A DNA stretch of 64,000 bases. It comes from Arctopsyche grandis (lineage: Eukaryota > Arthropoda > Insecta > Trichoptera > Hydropsychidae). Location of the stretch: positions 32,902,191 to 32,966,190 of the forward strand of contig NC_135357.1 in assembly GCF_051622035.1 (NCBI RefSeq). The letters are read 5' to 3'. Positions 46,068 to 55,976 of this stretch are shown in pieces; the stretch's first letter is position 1, and each line of letters starts with the position of its first letter. The notes under the pieces are model-generated. The model saw nothing but the letters and a program-made list of their open reading frames with translations, was not told the origin of the DNA and ran no database searches. Position numbers and translations under genes: made by a program.

Positions 46068-47000
46068 TTAGGGTGGAATATATTCTGCATATGTTGTGTT
46101 CAGATTATGCAATTTCTTCGAGTGTGATTTAGCAGCTTTCTTCCGAGCTCTATATTCCCGCATACGTTCCACTGCACTTTTGGCAGTACCTTTACCCCGA
46201 TTTGTCGGAGCAGCATTAGCACGCAATGCTTTTTTTCGAGCTCTATACTCCCGTACACGTTCCACGACACTCTTCGCCGGAGTCTTTTTTGTGTGACATT
46301 TCAAGTGACGTATCATATCATATCTGAAGGCGAATCCCTTTAAGCAAGTGTCACATTTGTACAGACCTTCTCCAGAGTGCAATTTCAAATGTCCTGCGAG
46401 GTTAAATTTGCGAGAGAACGATCTTGTGCAAACGTCACACTTGTATGGGTTTGTCTTCGTGTGGGATTTTTCATGTGACTTTATTCCGTGGTGACTCTTT
46501 AAATGTTCATCAAGGTTATATTTTGAACCTAACGATTTTGAACAAATGTCACATTTGTACGACTTATTAGCGAGACATTTCCTTAAGGCACACAATTTCT
46601 GCTCATCGCCTTTATCTTTAACGGAAGAACCGATCTCATCATCCCATACTAAATCGTCCAGTATGATTTCTTCCTTTTTTACATTCAAATACCGGGCCAG
46701 CCTCAGCTTTTGCGATTCATCACTCTGAATACATGTGTTTCTGAAAGTGCTCAACAACTCCAGATTGTTCTTACACGGAATACATATCGTATTTGATAAA
46801 CAGTCGTCTCGCTCAATCTGGAAAAAAATAATGAAAGCAATGAGTTTCGGTTCGGACACCAGCGATTGAAATGTCAATAGGTTGTAGCCGACTTGTAGCT
46901 GACAGCACGTCAAAATTCGTCGAACCAGTGGATGAGGACCGTCATGGATGGAGACAGAAGACTCAGGTGGGGTAAAACGGAGACAAAGTCTACACTCCAT
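46068..47000 (-). CDS. ZAD-C2H2 protein Z7 with basic REYRARKK repeats
   Basis: Exon 1 is 47000-46893 (36 codons, MECRLC), intron 46892-46818 (75 bp, GTCGGC...TTTCCAG), and exon 2 46817-46068, giving about 285 residues. The ZAD second pair is NTICIPC; the linker has NVKKEEIILDDLVW. Intron 2 of the paralogues is missing. Only three full fingers remain (YKCDICSKSL, YKCDVCTRSF, YKCDTCLKGF), with a finger stub HHGIKSHEKSH between the first two. The tail holds two copies of a basic motif, AKSVVERVREYRARKKALRA and AKSAVERMREYRARKKAAKS. The intron length is a multiple of three and has no stop, so an unspliced transcript stays in frame. A block about 70-110 bp upstream of the ATG is shared with Z9. 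Confidence 0.85.
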   Translation of the reverse strand: MECRLCLRFTPPESSVSIHDGPHPLVRRILTCCQLQVGYNLLTFQSLVSEPKLIAFIIFFQIERDDCLSNTICIPCKNNLELLSTFRNTCIQSDESQKLRLARYLNVKKEEIILDDLVWDDEIGSSVKDKGDEQKLCALRKCLANKSYKCDICSKSLGSKYNLDEHLKSHHGIKSHEKSHTKTNPYKCDVCTRSFSRKFNLAGHLKLHSGEGLYKCDTCLKGFAFRYDMIRHLKCHTKKTPAKSVVERVREYRARKKALRANAAPTNRGKGTAKSAVERMREYRARKKAAKSHSKKLHNLNTTYAEYIPP

Positions 47001-47039
47001 AGCTCACCATCTTATGTCAAAATGATAATAATAACAAAG

Positions 47040-47125
47040 AATGAAAACTTCAAAACAGAAGTACAAAAGCCACTAAAAGTACGACCATATTCGGTAAAGA
47101 TATTCTCAAATAGAAATCCTTCATT
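47040..47125 (-). promoter_or_regulatory. Conserved upstream block of Z7
   Basis: On the minus strand, GATTTCTATTTGAGAATATC, TTTACCGAATATGGTCGTAC and TTTTAGTGGCTTTTGTAC. The same ordered motifs precede Z9 (62897-62990) and the ZAD relic at 57967 (58105-58190). Confidence 0.5.
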
Positions 47126-47294
47126 ATGGCCTGAAAAAGTTTAAAGCTATTATTATCCGACATTTTAGTCTTAAAACTATAACATTTTATTAGTTAATTC
47201 TTTAATGTTTATGTAAAATATTGGTTTGCTACTGTTAGCTGTAGCTCGGTGTCTCGTGCACTCCAATGGGGCATATTATGCTATCAATATTATA

Positions 47295-47508
47295 ACCAGC
47301 ATTTTGGTCTAGTGGTGAATGTTGAATTATTTCGTACTTGATGTTACGAGTTCGATTCCCGTTAAGTCTCGTTGTTGGCCAGACCTTGGTTTGTCGAGGT
47401 CGATCGTTTCTTATCAGAATTTGCCAATTTTTCTGATTTTCATTGAAACGGTTCCTGTAAAAATTGGCGTTTCCTTCTCAATTTTCTGTTGCAAACCTTT
47501 AGTTATTG
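47295..47508 (+). repeat. SINE, 5' part, interrupted by an LTR
   Basis: A box TGGTCTAGTGG, B box AGTTCGATTCCC, then GGCCAGACCTTGGTTTGTCG and TTGCCAATTTTTCTGATTTT. The solo LTR 47513-47959 interrupts it; the SINE 3' end AGGAAGGCACATT...GCCTTCCTGG with an A-rich tail lies at 48190-48275. Confidence 0.75.
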
Positions 47509-47512
47509 TTAT

Positions 47513-47959
47513 GTAGGAATATAGTACAACTTGTGCTATTACGAATCAAAATCAGTGATCTCATCATCGATCCTGTATAAACACGCATATCTCAAGGGCA
47601 ACGACCTTTTCGACCATTCCAGAAGAAAGAGTTCATCGCTCGATCGTCCTGAAAGGTCGTAAACACGTGGCAGTCATTAACGCATGGCACGCTCGCATTC
47701 TCAAAGGCACGTGTCCTGGAAACGAAGACAAAGCATCTGCACACGGCACGCTTCAAGCCAGAACGTATATAAAGCGACACCGCAGCTCCAGACGCCAGAG
47801 TGAACCTCTGGAGTTCAACCAGATCACTTCTCCGAAGCTCAACCTTTTCGTACATACAATAACCATTGTAATAATTGAACAACAATAAACGATCTTACAA
47901 ACACAAACGGTGTTTTCTTAGACCGGGATACGGTCAACACATCTGTCCCGCGTACTAAA
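47513..47959 (+). mobile_element. Solo LTR, family L2, nested in a SINE
   Basis: 447 bp, TGTAGGAATATAGTACAACT to GCGTACTAAA, flanked by GTTA (47509-47512, 47960-47963). It contains GTATATAAAGCG and AATAAACGATC. About 100 bp shorter than 27824-28369 through an internal deletion. Confidence 0.87.
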
Positions 47960-48531
47960 GTTATATTTTAGGTTTCGCCATATAGCTCACCATAGATGTC
48001 TCTGTGGTTGTTTATCGAATATAAAAATTCGTATTGTTACATGAAAGTTATTCATCTTTATTTATCGTATTCATACGATGTTTGTAATATCTGACCATAG
48101 ATGTCAGATATTGTTTAGATTTACATGTATCTATTTTTTTTATTTATTTATATATATTTTAGCTATCAAGCTAATTTAAGTAATAATTATGTGGACCAGG
48201 AAGGCACATTTGGGGTTTACCTGTTAAGCCTTCCTGGTATATTTGTATATATGTATGTAAAATAAAAAAAAACTACAGTCGGCGTTCAGCGTGCTAAATG
48301 GATTCGCTATTGTTAATCTTTTTTTGCTCTCTAGCTTTGTAGGGACAATAGTAATGAACCCTCTTTCCTAGAAAATATCCCATTTAGCACGCTGAGCACC
48401 GATCTGTAATTATCACACGATCCATATCAATAGTGTAATAGGTTAATATCGTGAAAATCAGTAGTATATCCGGGCTGTTTTGAAATCCGCGATACGACGA
48501 ATCGTATTGATAGTGTAATATCCCCCATTAA

Positions 48532-49026
48532 GAGGGCTGTACACCCGAAACCTTAATTTTGTTGCCGTTCCTTTCTTCGATATATATGTATATTGAGTGA
48601 ATGCGACAATATATATATATATATTGAGTGAATGCGACAGTTGCGCATCGACCAGATAATACGTATTTTAAATCGAGGTTTCGTATTCTCCAATTTTCTC
48701 CTCCGAAACTGGACCAATTTAAAAAAAAAATTCATCGTCGGTATGAAAAAGATATTTTCTATGCACTTGTGCGCGTATTTTTTTTAAAATCGACCGTTAA
48801 ATAAGCACGCTGGACTCTTTGTGTGGGTGTAAAAAAGAGGCGATTTTATAGATGTTTGGCGGCTCTTAGCTCCTATAAAAAATAACTAATCAAAAAAATA
48901 AAAGCACAGATGCATGACAATGGTGGATATCCATAGCATATTAAAAACTAATTTCTCTAGTGCCATAATTGAGGAAGGGAGAAGTGTAATTCGTTTGTAT
49001 GGACAAGGCGCTGGTGTCCAGCCCTC
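48532..49026 (-). mobile_element. MITE family M, uninterrupted copy
   Basis: 495 bp bounded by GAGGGCTGTACACC and GGTGTCCAGCCCTC. On the minus strand it matches 29735-30448 without the inserted LTR, including GCCATAATTGAGGAAGGGAG at the empty site. Confidence 0.8.
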
Positions 49027-49249
49027 TCCAGCTAAATTTTGAGTACATTGAAATTTTTGTTTGTAATATTCTAATGCGAATTGATTTAGAATAAGGTAAC
49101 CATTTCATTCAAACTAAAAACCAGGACATTTTTTCCAAAATATATACATTTCTAAATACTTTTATAATTACTAATTAAACCAATTTCAAAATATTAAATT
49201 ATACATATATAATGTGAACAATTCCTATAATAATATGGCGTTCTACTTA

Positions 49250-49873
49250 TTAGAAACGAGGATTCTGAGGGCGAATGAACTGAACTGGGCCTCTGACTTG
49301 TGGTACTTCTTGCAAAATTTTAGCGTTGAAGTTGTTATTGATACGAGCTCCACTTGGTCTCACTTCGATCCTTTGCAGAGTGTTATCAGGCAGCAGAATG
49401 TAGAAAGCTCTTTCTTCTTGGTTTCTCTGGACGAGTCGTTGACTTTTCGGCAATCTCCTCAGTCTTCCGCTGGCTGCTGGAGGCTCAGTCACTATTTCAG
49501 CTTCAGGATCTACGGCAAATCCATCGCCTGGATCTGTCGTGGTTTCTTCTCCAGCTGGTTTGGTCGGTGGACCGTAGACACTGCTGGGTGCTCCATATAC
49601 CTCAACTGGAGTGCCGTAAGCGTCATCTGGTGCAGTTGCTTCGTCAACTTTTCCCGTGGGTAGTTCGAAAGCTTGTCCTGTCGGTTTCCAACCGGATGGT
49701 GGGTAAGGAGCGCCAGCTGCCGGATAGGGGGCGTCTTCTCCTTTGGGAGTGGTTGCTTCAACTTCTTGCCGAGCTGAGAATCCAGACCGCAAACGGGCAG
49801 ATCTGAATCTCGGAGCTTCGGCCAGAGATGAACCAACGAGAGCACACAACACGACAACTGCGAAACACTTCAT
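49250..49873 (-). CDS. Secreted YGAP/YGPP protein (DUF4794-like)
   Basis: A single 207-codon frame with a clear signal peptide, MKCFAVVVLCALVGSSLAEA. The middle is proline-rich with APYPAAGAPYPP and tyrosine motifs EVYGAPSSVYGPP; the C-terminal third is a conserved-looking RAFYILLPDNTLQRIEVRPS followed by NNFNAKILQEVPQ and a basic end. Insect proteins annotated DUF4794 have this layout, and many are extracellular, possibly cuticle-associated; no enzyme motif is present. The core promoter is well formed (49896-49932). It is the only ordinary single-copy gene in the window and shares nothing with the zinc-finger cluster around it. The family name is from memory and moderate in certainty; the coding call is strong. 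Confidence 0.85.
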   Translation of the reverse strand: MKCFAVVVLCALVGSSLAEAPRFRSARLRSGFSARQEVEATTPKGEDAPYPAAGAPYPPSGWKPTGQAFELPTGKVDEATAPDDAYGTPVEVYGAPSSVYGPPTKPAGEETTTDPGDGFAVDPEAEIVTEPPAASGRLRRLPKSQRLVQRNQEERAFYILLPDNTLQRIEVRPSGARINNNFNAKILQEVPQVRGPVQFIRPQNPRF

Positions 49874-49895
49874 TTTGCTTGTGTCGTCTTCGGTT

Positions 49896-49932
49896 GACTG
49901 ATGACCAGAACGAATTCGCCATGTCTTTTATA
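49896..49932 (-). promoter_or_regulatory. TATA box and initiator of the secreted-protein gene
   Basis: Minus strand TATAAAAG at 49932-49925 and the arthropod initiator TCAGTC at 49901-49896 stand about 33 bp apart, the normal TATA-to-start distance. The predicted 5' UTR is about 25 nt. Confidence 0.75.
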
Positions 49933-49939
49933 ATGGTCT

Positions 49940-50586
49940 GACTTCAGCTAATGTCCCATTGATGTCTTTGTCCGACGAAGGTTGCCTACCACATCTGAGA
50001 ATATTAACTTTGCGCTACGCCACGCATGTGTAATTCACACCGAGAGGTCTTCGATATTTCGGCCCTGGCACGGTTCACCGGTCGTTTTTGGGTGCCTTGT
50101 GAAATTTTAAATCCAAGAAAGGACTCGTTTTTATGGTCCTTCAGAATCGACGCGTGCAAAAGGTTGACGAATGGCGATCTGGAGCCAAAAATGTGACGAG
50201 TTGTGCAATCGATGCACTAGTGCCATAGCTAGTGAGCGCGCGATGCATATTAATCATTTACAAACTGGATCGTATCATCGTATTAAAATTGAAATATTGT
50301 ATAGTACATATATCGTGGAGTTTTTAAAAGGAACTGACCTGGAAAATTCGTTAAAATATCTATCGGTATTATTAGCCCGTTCACTAATGTGTGAATTCAA
50401 CCTTTAAATTGTGGAAGTATGTACATATTACAATAAAAAAACATCCTCAAAATACATAGAAACACAAACACACATTTTTTCTAGATCATAAAAACGTGAT
50501 CAGTAATCGATTCTGAGTTCGAATCAGTCAAAATCTCGAGTTCGAATTTTCGCATGATCACAAAACTTCATATATTGTTACTACGT
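49940..50586. other. Intergenic DNA upstream of the secreted-protein gene
   Basis: No gene or repeat recognised. It could hold enhancers of the divergent gene at 49873, but I see no specific motif. Confidence 0.35.
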
Positions 50587-51501
50587 TAGAGTTGCCATAC
50601 GTCCCAGTTTACGGGGACATGTCCCCGTTTTGAGGCTTGCGTCCCAGTGTCCCCTTCAGAAGGATATTTGTCCCAGTTTTCCATAGATATTATTTAAAAA
50701 TATATCTTTCCGATAATATATAATTAAGTGGGTTTGCACAAGAATCAGATGGTTATCACTCCTTCCAGTAATTACAAGGATACTAAGTATGTGGGAGGCG
50801 TTGAAAGACTTTCTTAAAAGAAGAAAATGCTCCAAAAGCGATAATTGATTTCTTTAAAAATCCTTTGTCGGAACTTTACACCATGTTTGTACACAGTATA
50901 TTTTTCACGGATTCAACTCTAGAGGAAGTAATGTACATGAAATCATTTATTGAAAATGAAACACGTGAAGAATGGGATACCAAAGATGTACATACATGAT
51001 AAATGGTTATGCTTTTTTAAAAAATACTAAAGAAACAGAAAGAAAAACTAAACTACTGAAATTGTGCCAATACCTGTACGCTATCCCAGCACATAATGCA
51101 CATGTTGAGCGTGTATTTTCATTAATTAATACTCAGTGGACAGATGAACGAAATAAGCTTTCAATTGACACAGTAGAAAACATAATTCAGTGCGTTTTCG
51201 ATTATAAAATGTCATGCATCGAATTTTATAATTATGTAAAAGGGAAAAAGGAACTCCTTCAAAAAGAAAATATGTGAGAAAAGTATGATTGGGCAACGAA
51301 GAGCAAGAAGTTGGGGAAGAGTGAAGACAAGAGAGAATGAGTAAAATAAAATAAAATTAAACATCATTCAATTACAATCTGTTAATATTATAATTAAAAA
51401 TGATTCAATTTCTTATAATTACACTATCAAAAAGTATAATAAATTATTTTTAATGGGGGGGGGGTGTCCCCGTCTATGGTCCGACAATTATGGCAACCCT
51501 A
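50587..51501 (+). mobile_element. hAT transposon relic with intact ends
   Basis: 915 bp, inverted ends TAGAGTTGCCATA and TATGGCAACCCTA, flanked by TACTACGT (50579-50586, 51502-51509). Sub-terminal GTCCCAGTTTACGGGGACAT pairs with GTGTCCCCGTCTATGG. It contains the C-terminal transposase frame at 50972-51277. Confidence 0.93.
50972..51277 (+). pseudogene. hAT transposase C-terminal domain
   Basis: The frame includes LCQYLYAIPAHNAHVERVFS, then LINTQWTDERNKLSIDTVEN and MSCIEFYNYVKGKKELL. This is the hAT dimerisation region, here of the vertebrate/insect 'NANVERVFS' type. Codons upstream (50820-50970) continue a related sequence in other frames with frameshifts. Only about a fifth of a transposase remains. 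Confidence 0.88.
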
Positions 51502-51509
51502 TACTACGT

Positions 51510-51910
51510 ACATAGATAAAGTAAAAATAGCCTCTTAAAAAAAGGTTTTTTAAAAACAAGCCTCTTTTTTATTTTTGTATATAATATTAAGATATATAAA
51601 TTATTATTTTAAATAAAAATACCAATAATTTTATTTTACTACCGCCATCTATGTATAAAACTAAACACTACATAGACGTCACCCAGATTTCAAATTTACA
51701 AACATAAAACGCGTCTTAAACGATATTTTATCTCTATCGTAATGGCGGAGGATCCATTTACTTATATTGATGACCAAAATGAGAATGAAAACGAACGGAT
51801 AAGAGGCAATTTTTTTCCTGAATTGTAATCGTAAGTGAAACGTAAAGGAGGTTTGTAATAAAAATGGCATTAAAGCATCGTGGATGCATATATTAAAATA
51901 ATCTTGAATG
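51510..51910. other. Intergenic DNA, nothing recognised
   Basis: AT-rich; the small minus-strand frame at 51679-51954 has no recognisable features. Confidence 0.35.
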
Positions 51911-52048
51911 TATGGGGGTAGGGCGAGTGAGACGACTGTGTTGATTATGCACAACTATTTATTTCGGCAGCCGGGGAGGAAGTAAATGCTCACCAGCGAA
52001 GCACTGGCCAACCGATGGTTTTACGGCCGGTACCTTGGGGCTGCCACA
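51911..52048 (-). mobile_element. Short solo LTR (TRIM-like family T), diverged copy 4
   Basis: Minus strand TGTGGCAGCCCCAAGG, then GAAATAAATAG, CAGTCGTCTCACTCGCCCTA and CCCCCATA. Same ends and poly(A) signal as the other copies; no matching 4-bp flanks. Confidence 0.65.
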
Positions 52049-52429
52049 TTCTTATAAAATTCTACACAAGACTGGTTAGACTGAAGTCAATTGTAGTTTA
52101 ACTCTGGACTAAATATTGCTCATTAAAGAAAAGAAATCCGTAGGGACACGACGATATGGTTGAACTTCAGTTGCCAGTTGACACCGATTCGAGTATATTC
52201 ATGAATCGCACTTTACTTCATTCCCGTTTGTCATATTAAATAGTCGTTTCACTCCTTCCGCCCCCATAAATCTATTACATATATACATTAGCACGTGTAT
52301 TGGTTTTATCTCGCGACTTACCAAGATAGATCAGTACTGAACTGGAAAAATCAGTACGAATGGTCACTTTATTTCAGAATATATGTAACTATGATTTTTT
52401 TTATTAATTAATGTTTATTTTCACATGTG

Positions 52430-53137
52430 ATATGCCATGACATTTTGATACCAGAGTGACGCGTTTACTGTATACTACATTGGTGCGCAGTTTGCTTGAA
52501 TCTGGCTCGGCCGTATGGAGTCCTAATCATTTAAGGTACACGCTAATGTTAGAGAGGGTCTCTACATGAGAGAGTTTGGGCGCTATCCCTACTTATTTCC
52601 CAGTAAGTTTGTCATGGGCTCCTTGGGCTTTGACTCCTTAGCTTCACGTAGAAACAATCATCTTGGTAAGCTTTTTCTAAAAATTCTAAGGGGTGAATGT
52701 CATCTTCCTGAAGTTCTGTAATCTTAAACTTAGAGTACCTGAGAAACTGAGAGAATCTCGCTCCAGAACTCTATTCCTGCCTATTCGGGCCAGAACTAAT
52801 GTGCTTGATGACTCACCCCTTTCCCAGCCATTCGACTATTTAACCTGCTTTCTGGGAGCCTTGATGTTTTTACTTCATCATACAGTTCTGTCAGGCAGCA
52901 TATTTTAAATGACTTCTAGCTACATACATATTTACACATGTTGTTTTCATTTTGTAATTTTATTATTTAGCATAATGTGTATGTATGTTGGTTTTATCTT
53001 TATTTATATATGTATGCTATTTTTTATTTTTATATATATGAGTAATTTATCTTTATTTATGTGTTTATGTGTATATGCATGTATAATGTTTGTATGTTTA
53101 TGGATGTATGTAATGTATATGTGTATGTATGTATATG

Positions 53138-53208
<71 letters not shown>

Positions 53209-53400
53209 AGGTGTGTATGTATGTATATGTATATATGTGTATTTTTATATTTATGTATGTATGTATGTGCATTTGTGTATACGTGTAAGTATTTGTGTAT
53301 ATATGGATGGTGTACATATATGTTTATATAATTGTCTTTGGCCAGGAAGGCGCATTGGGTTTACCTGTTAGGCCTTCTTGGTGTAAATTAAATAAAAAAA
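52430..53400 (+). mobile_element. LINE 3' fragment (family L-C) sharing its tail with the SINE
   Basis: 52450-52905 encodes, with frameshifts, a LINE ORF2 C-terminus: LVRSLLESGSAVWSPNHLRY near 52480, then LRVPEKLRESRSRTLFLPIR and ARTNVLDDSPLSQ in the frame at 52693-52908. A TG/TA-rich 3' UTR follows, and the element ends TTGGCCAGGAAGGCGCATTG, GGTTTACCTGTTAGGCCTTC and an AAATAAAAAAATAAAAA tail. That terminal 60 bp is the same as in the SINE copies. The 5' end is truncated. Confidence 0.82.
53140..53205. repeat. (TA)n microsatellite
   Basis: About 65 bp of uninterrupted AT dinucleotide, inside TGTATG-rich LINE 3' UTR. Open frames across it on both strands are artefacts of the repeat. Confidence 0.95.
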
Positions 53401-54185
53401 TAAAAATATATATACATATGTAGTCTGTTTGGGATATTTTACCAAATTGAGTGATTTCAATCCTCATTGACTGCCGCATATGCTTGCATTGAATATATGT
53501 ATTTCCAAGAACTGGAAAATATGATCCTGATACCTAAACCACCAGTTCAACCTCTACTCAAGTCTCAGAAATACAGGTTTTACATTCTAAGTTTACTCTT
53601 TTTCATTTCAAATTTAACCTTTTTAATTTCAAATTGACCCTTTTTTAATGTCAATGAAAAACCTACATTTTTACATACATATGTACATCCAGGACAGAGC
53701 TTTCCAGCGTATTGTAACAAATACCTTTGCCTCCGAGTAATTTTAAATAAATATATTTTACAGTTGATTTGGATGACTTGATAGCAAGTTATAAATTATT
53801 TTTATAATAAGGTTTTCTAAATAAAACTAAAGCAACCATTCAATCAAATATATTTCTTAGCTGAATAATTGCCATAGATAAGTACATAGTTTTTAATTTA
53901 AATAAATTAGCTCACTTACATACATTATAACAGTATTAAGACGATTTGAAAAAATATATCTGGACATGCTTTAGCTTAAAACATTGTCCCTAGTAACAAA
54001 TTTAAGTTCCTGAAATTTCATAGAATTTCGAACCTCGTGAAAATATAACTTTAAATATAAAATATAAATCGAGAAAATTATAGTTTTTTAAACTAAAGGA
54101 AAATATAACTAACTATTTACATACATCCTGCACATGTAAAATGGTTGGATCATTTATACAAAGCCGTTATGGAACACTTAATAGC
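53401..54185. other. AT-rich intergenic DNA
   Basis: Nothing recognised. Confidence 0.35.
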
Positions 54186-54189
54186 CTTT

Positions 54190-55030
54190 TTCAGGTTCTA
54201 CTTCTTCTAATGCCGAATCCGTATTCAGACGTAGGCGACTACCATGGGCAGACATCGTTTATGGCCCGTGCAAATTCTTCCCTATCATGGACAAGCCGAA
54301 ATAGCTTTTCGAGACCGAGTCCCATCCATGACCTGATGTTCCGGAGCCAAGAGAGCTTCTTTCTCCCAAGCCACTGTTTGCCTTCTATTTTCCCTTCTAT
54401 GATTGTTTGTAGAAGTCGATATTTGGGGCCGCGAATAATGTGGCCAAAGTATTTCATCTTACGGCGCTTCACCATGTCAAGAAGCTCTCTCTTTTTATGA
54501 AGAAGCTGGAGGACTGTTTCGTTTCTTACATGCTCCTTCCACGAGATCTTTAGCATCCTCCGGTAACACCACATTTCAAAGGACTCTATCCTGTTCATGG
54601 ATGCCACTAACAGTGTCCACGTTTCGCATCCGTACAGCAACACCGACCAAACATAGGAGTGCAGGACTCTTAAACGCAATTTCATAGACAACCTTCGACA
54701 ACATAAAACATTTTTCATGCTGCTGAAGGCATTTCTTGCTATTTCGATCCTTCTTCTTATCTCCAATTCGGAACTGACGTCCGTATTGATCATTGCTCCT
54801 AGGTATTTGTATTGTTCGACCTGTTCAATCATTTGTCCGCGCACACTCAGGTTTAATGGATCCGTCTTTTCTTTACATATTACCATTGATTTTGTCTTGT
54901 TGATATTAATAGACAGACCCCATTTTTGACATGAATGATCAATTGCGATCAATAACGATTGCAGGTCTTCGGCACTCTCAGTCAGTATTGCCGTATCATC
55001 AGCGAAACGGATATTATTTATAATTTCAGG
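54190..55030 (-). pseudogene. 5'-truncated LINE reverse transcriptase fragment, family L-A copy 2
   Basis: A minus-strand frame from about 55030 runs through NNIRFADDTAILTESAEDLQ, WGLSININKTKSMVICKEKT, GCETWTLLVASMNRIESFEM and RKKLSWLRNIRSWMGLGLEK to INDVCPW at 54239. The 237-codon part after the first ATG is undisturbed. The 3' tail is AGAAGAAGT-like. It is the better-preserved sister of 3575-4345 and starts at the same point by the RT active-site codons. Confidence 0.87.
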
Positions 55031-55189
55031 TTGCTTTATTATTCATATCAGGTTGCTTTATGATATTTCGTCTGACGAAATTTGGGTTTTTTCTTTTAAG
55101 CGACCAATATAACTAGGTCGCATCCAGAGGTCTGCAATGTGGATAATTGGCCTAAGACCACGAGCTCTGATAAAAAATATGCCCCCGAG

Positions 55190-55937
55190 CAGTGGCGGAT
55201 TAAACGTTTCGGAGGCCACAGGCGCAACGTAATTTAGAGCCCCCCCCCCCTCACTAAACATAAAGTGACTTTTTTTTCAATTGTAAATTGTAGGTATGCA
55301 CATTATAAAAACCGTGTGTTATTTGTATTTACAATTGTTTAAAAGCATTTTTTGTTTGCAAGATTTTTCTTCCACTATAGCATTGACCTTTACTTTCTTC
55401 CTCATTTTCTTTTTCAGAAAACTGTTCTTCAGTCCATTCAGTAGTCTGTTCTTCAGACGTTGTAGGATGTTGCTCATTAATTTTTCCAAATGGGTCTTCA
55501 TCAGTTCTTCTACAGGGCTGTTTTTCGGCCCTTTCAAGAGGTTGATCTTCATTCCTTTCAGGGAGCTGCTTTTCAGTTCTTCTACAAGGCTGCTTTTCGG
55601 TCCTTTCAAGAGGTTGGTCTTCGTTCCTTTCAAGGAGCTGCTCTTCAGTTCTTTCAGAAGACTGTTCTTCAAGTTGTTCTGATACTATGCCCTTTTTAAT
55701 GTAATTAGTTAGCGAATTCTTTTGTAGAAGTGAAATTTATCTAGAAAGGCCAAACAATCGACGACGGTGAGAGTAATTATCGAGAAGCTTTGTACTTAAC
55801 ATAAAAAATTAGTCGTAAACTCCAATATTTTATGGCAAATGCATAGGAATTTCCGAATTATAATTTTTCTCAGAACGATTTGGAGGCCCCTTAAATATAG
55901 ATATGCGCCAATTTTGCTGTTCGATAATCCGCCACTG
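55190..55937. mobile_element. Non-autonomous hAT element
   Basis: Inverted ends CAGTGGCGGATTAAACG and ATAATCCGCCACTG. Flanking 8-mers CCCCCGAG (55182-55189) and CCCCCTAG (55938-55945) differ at one base. Interior holds an E/Q-rich open frame on the minus strand. Confidence 0.8.
55329..55736 (-). CDS. E/Q-rich repeat frame inside the hAT element
   Basis: An uninterrupted frame of about 135 codons without an ATG start. It contains a 24-residue repeat, RTEEQLLERNEDQPLERTEK, then RTEKQLPERNEDQPLERAEK, each followed by QPCR, and ends GRKILQTKNAFKQL. The start SLLQKNSLTNYIKKG is of the kind seen after an acceptor or inside a longer ORF. It could be the N-terminal part of a hAT protein or an exon carried by the element. 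The overlapping frames on + and - (LKGPKS repeats) are shadows of it. Confidence 0.35.
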   Translation of the reverse strand: MSLLQKNSLTNYIKKGIVSEQLEEQSSERTEEQLLERNEDQPLERTEKQPCRRTEKQLPERNEDQPLERAEKQPCRRTDEDPFGKINEQHPTTSEEQTTEWTEEQFSEKENEEESKGQCYSGRKILQTKNAFKQL

Positions 55938-55976
55938 CCCCCTAGCAAGAACAGACTAGTTATTTAAATATATAAG

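Noticed and set aside
49214-49857. Several long frames on both strands over the secreted-protein gene
   Set aside because: The minus-strand 207-codon frame has a signal peptide and promoter; the others are shadows of its codon bias.
52909-53331. Tyr/Ile/Met-rich 140-codon frame with apparent membrane segments, and its reverse
   Set aside because: Produced by TATG/TA simple repeats in the LINE 3' UTR.
54717-54929. + strand frame over the LINE fragment
   Set aside because: Antisense shadow of the reverse transcriptase frame.
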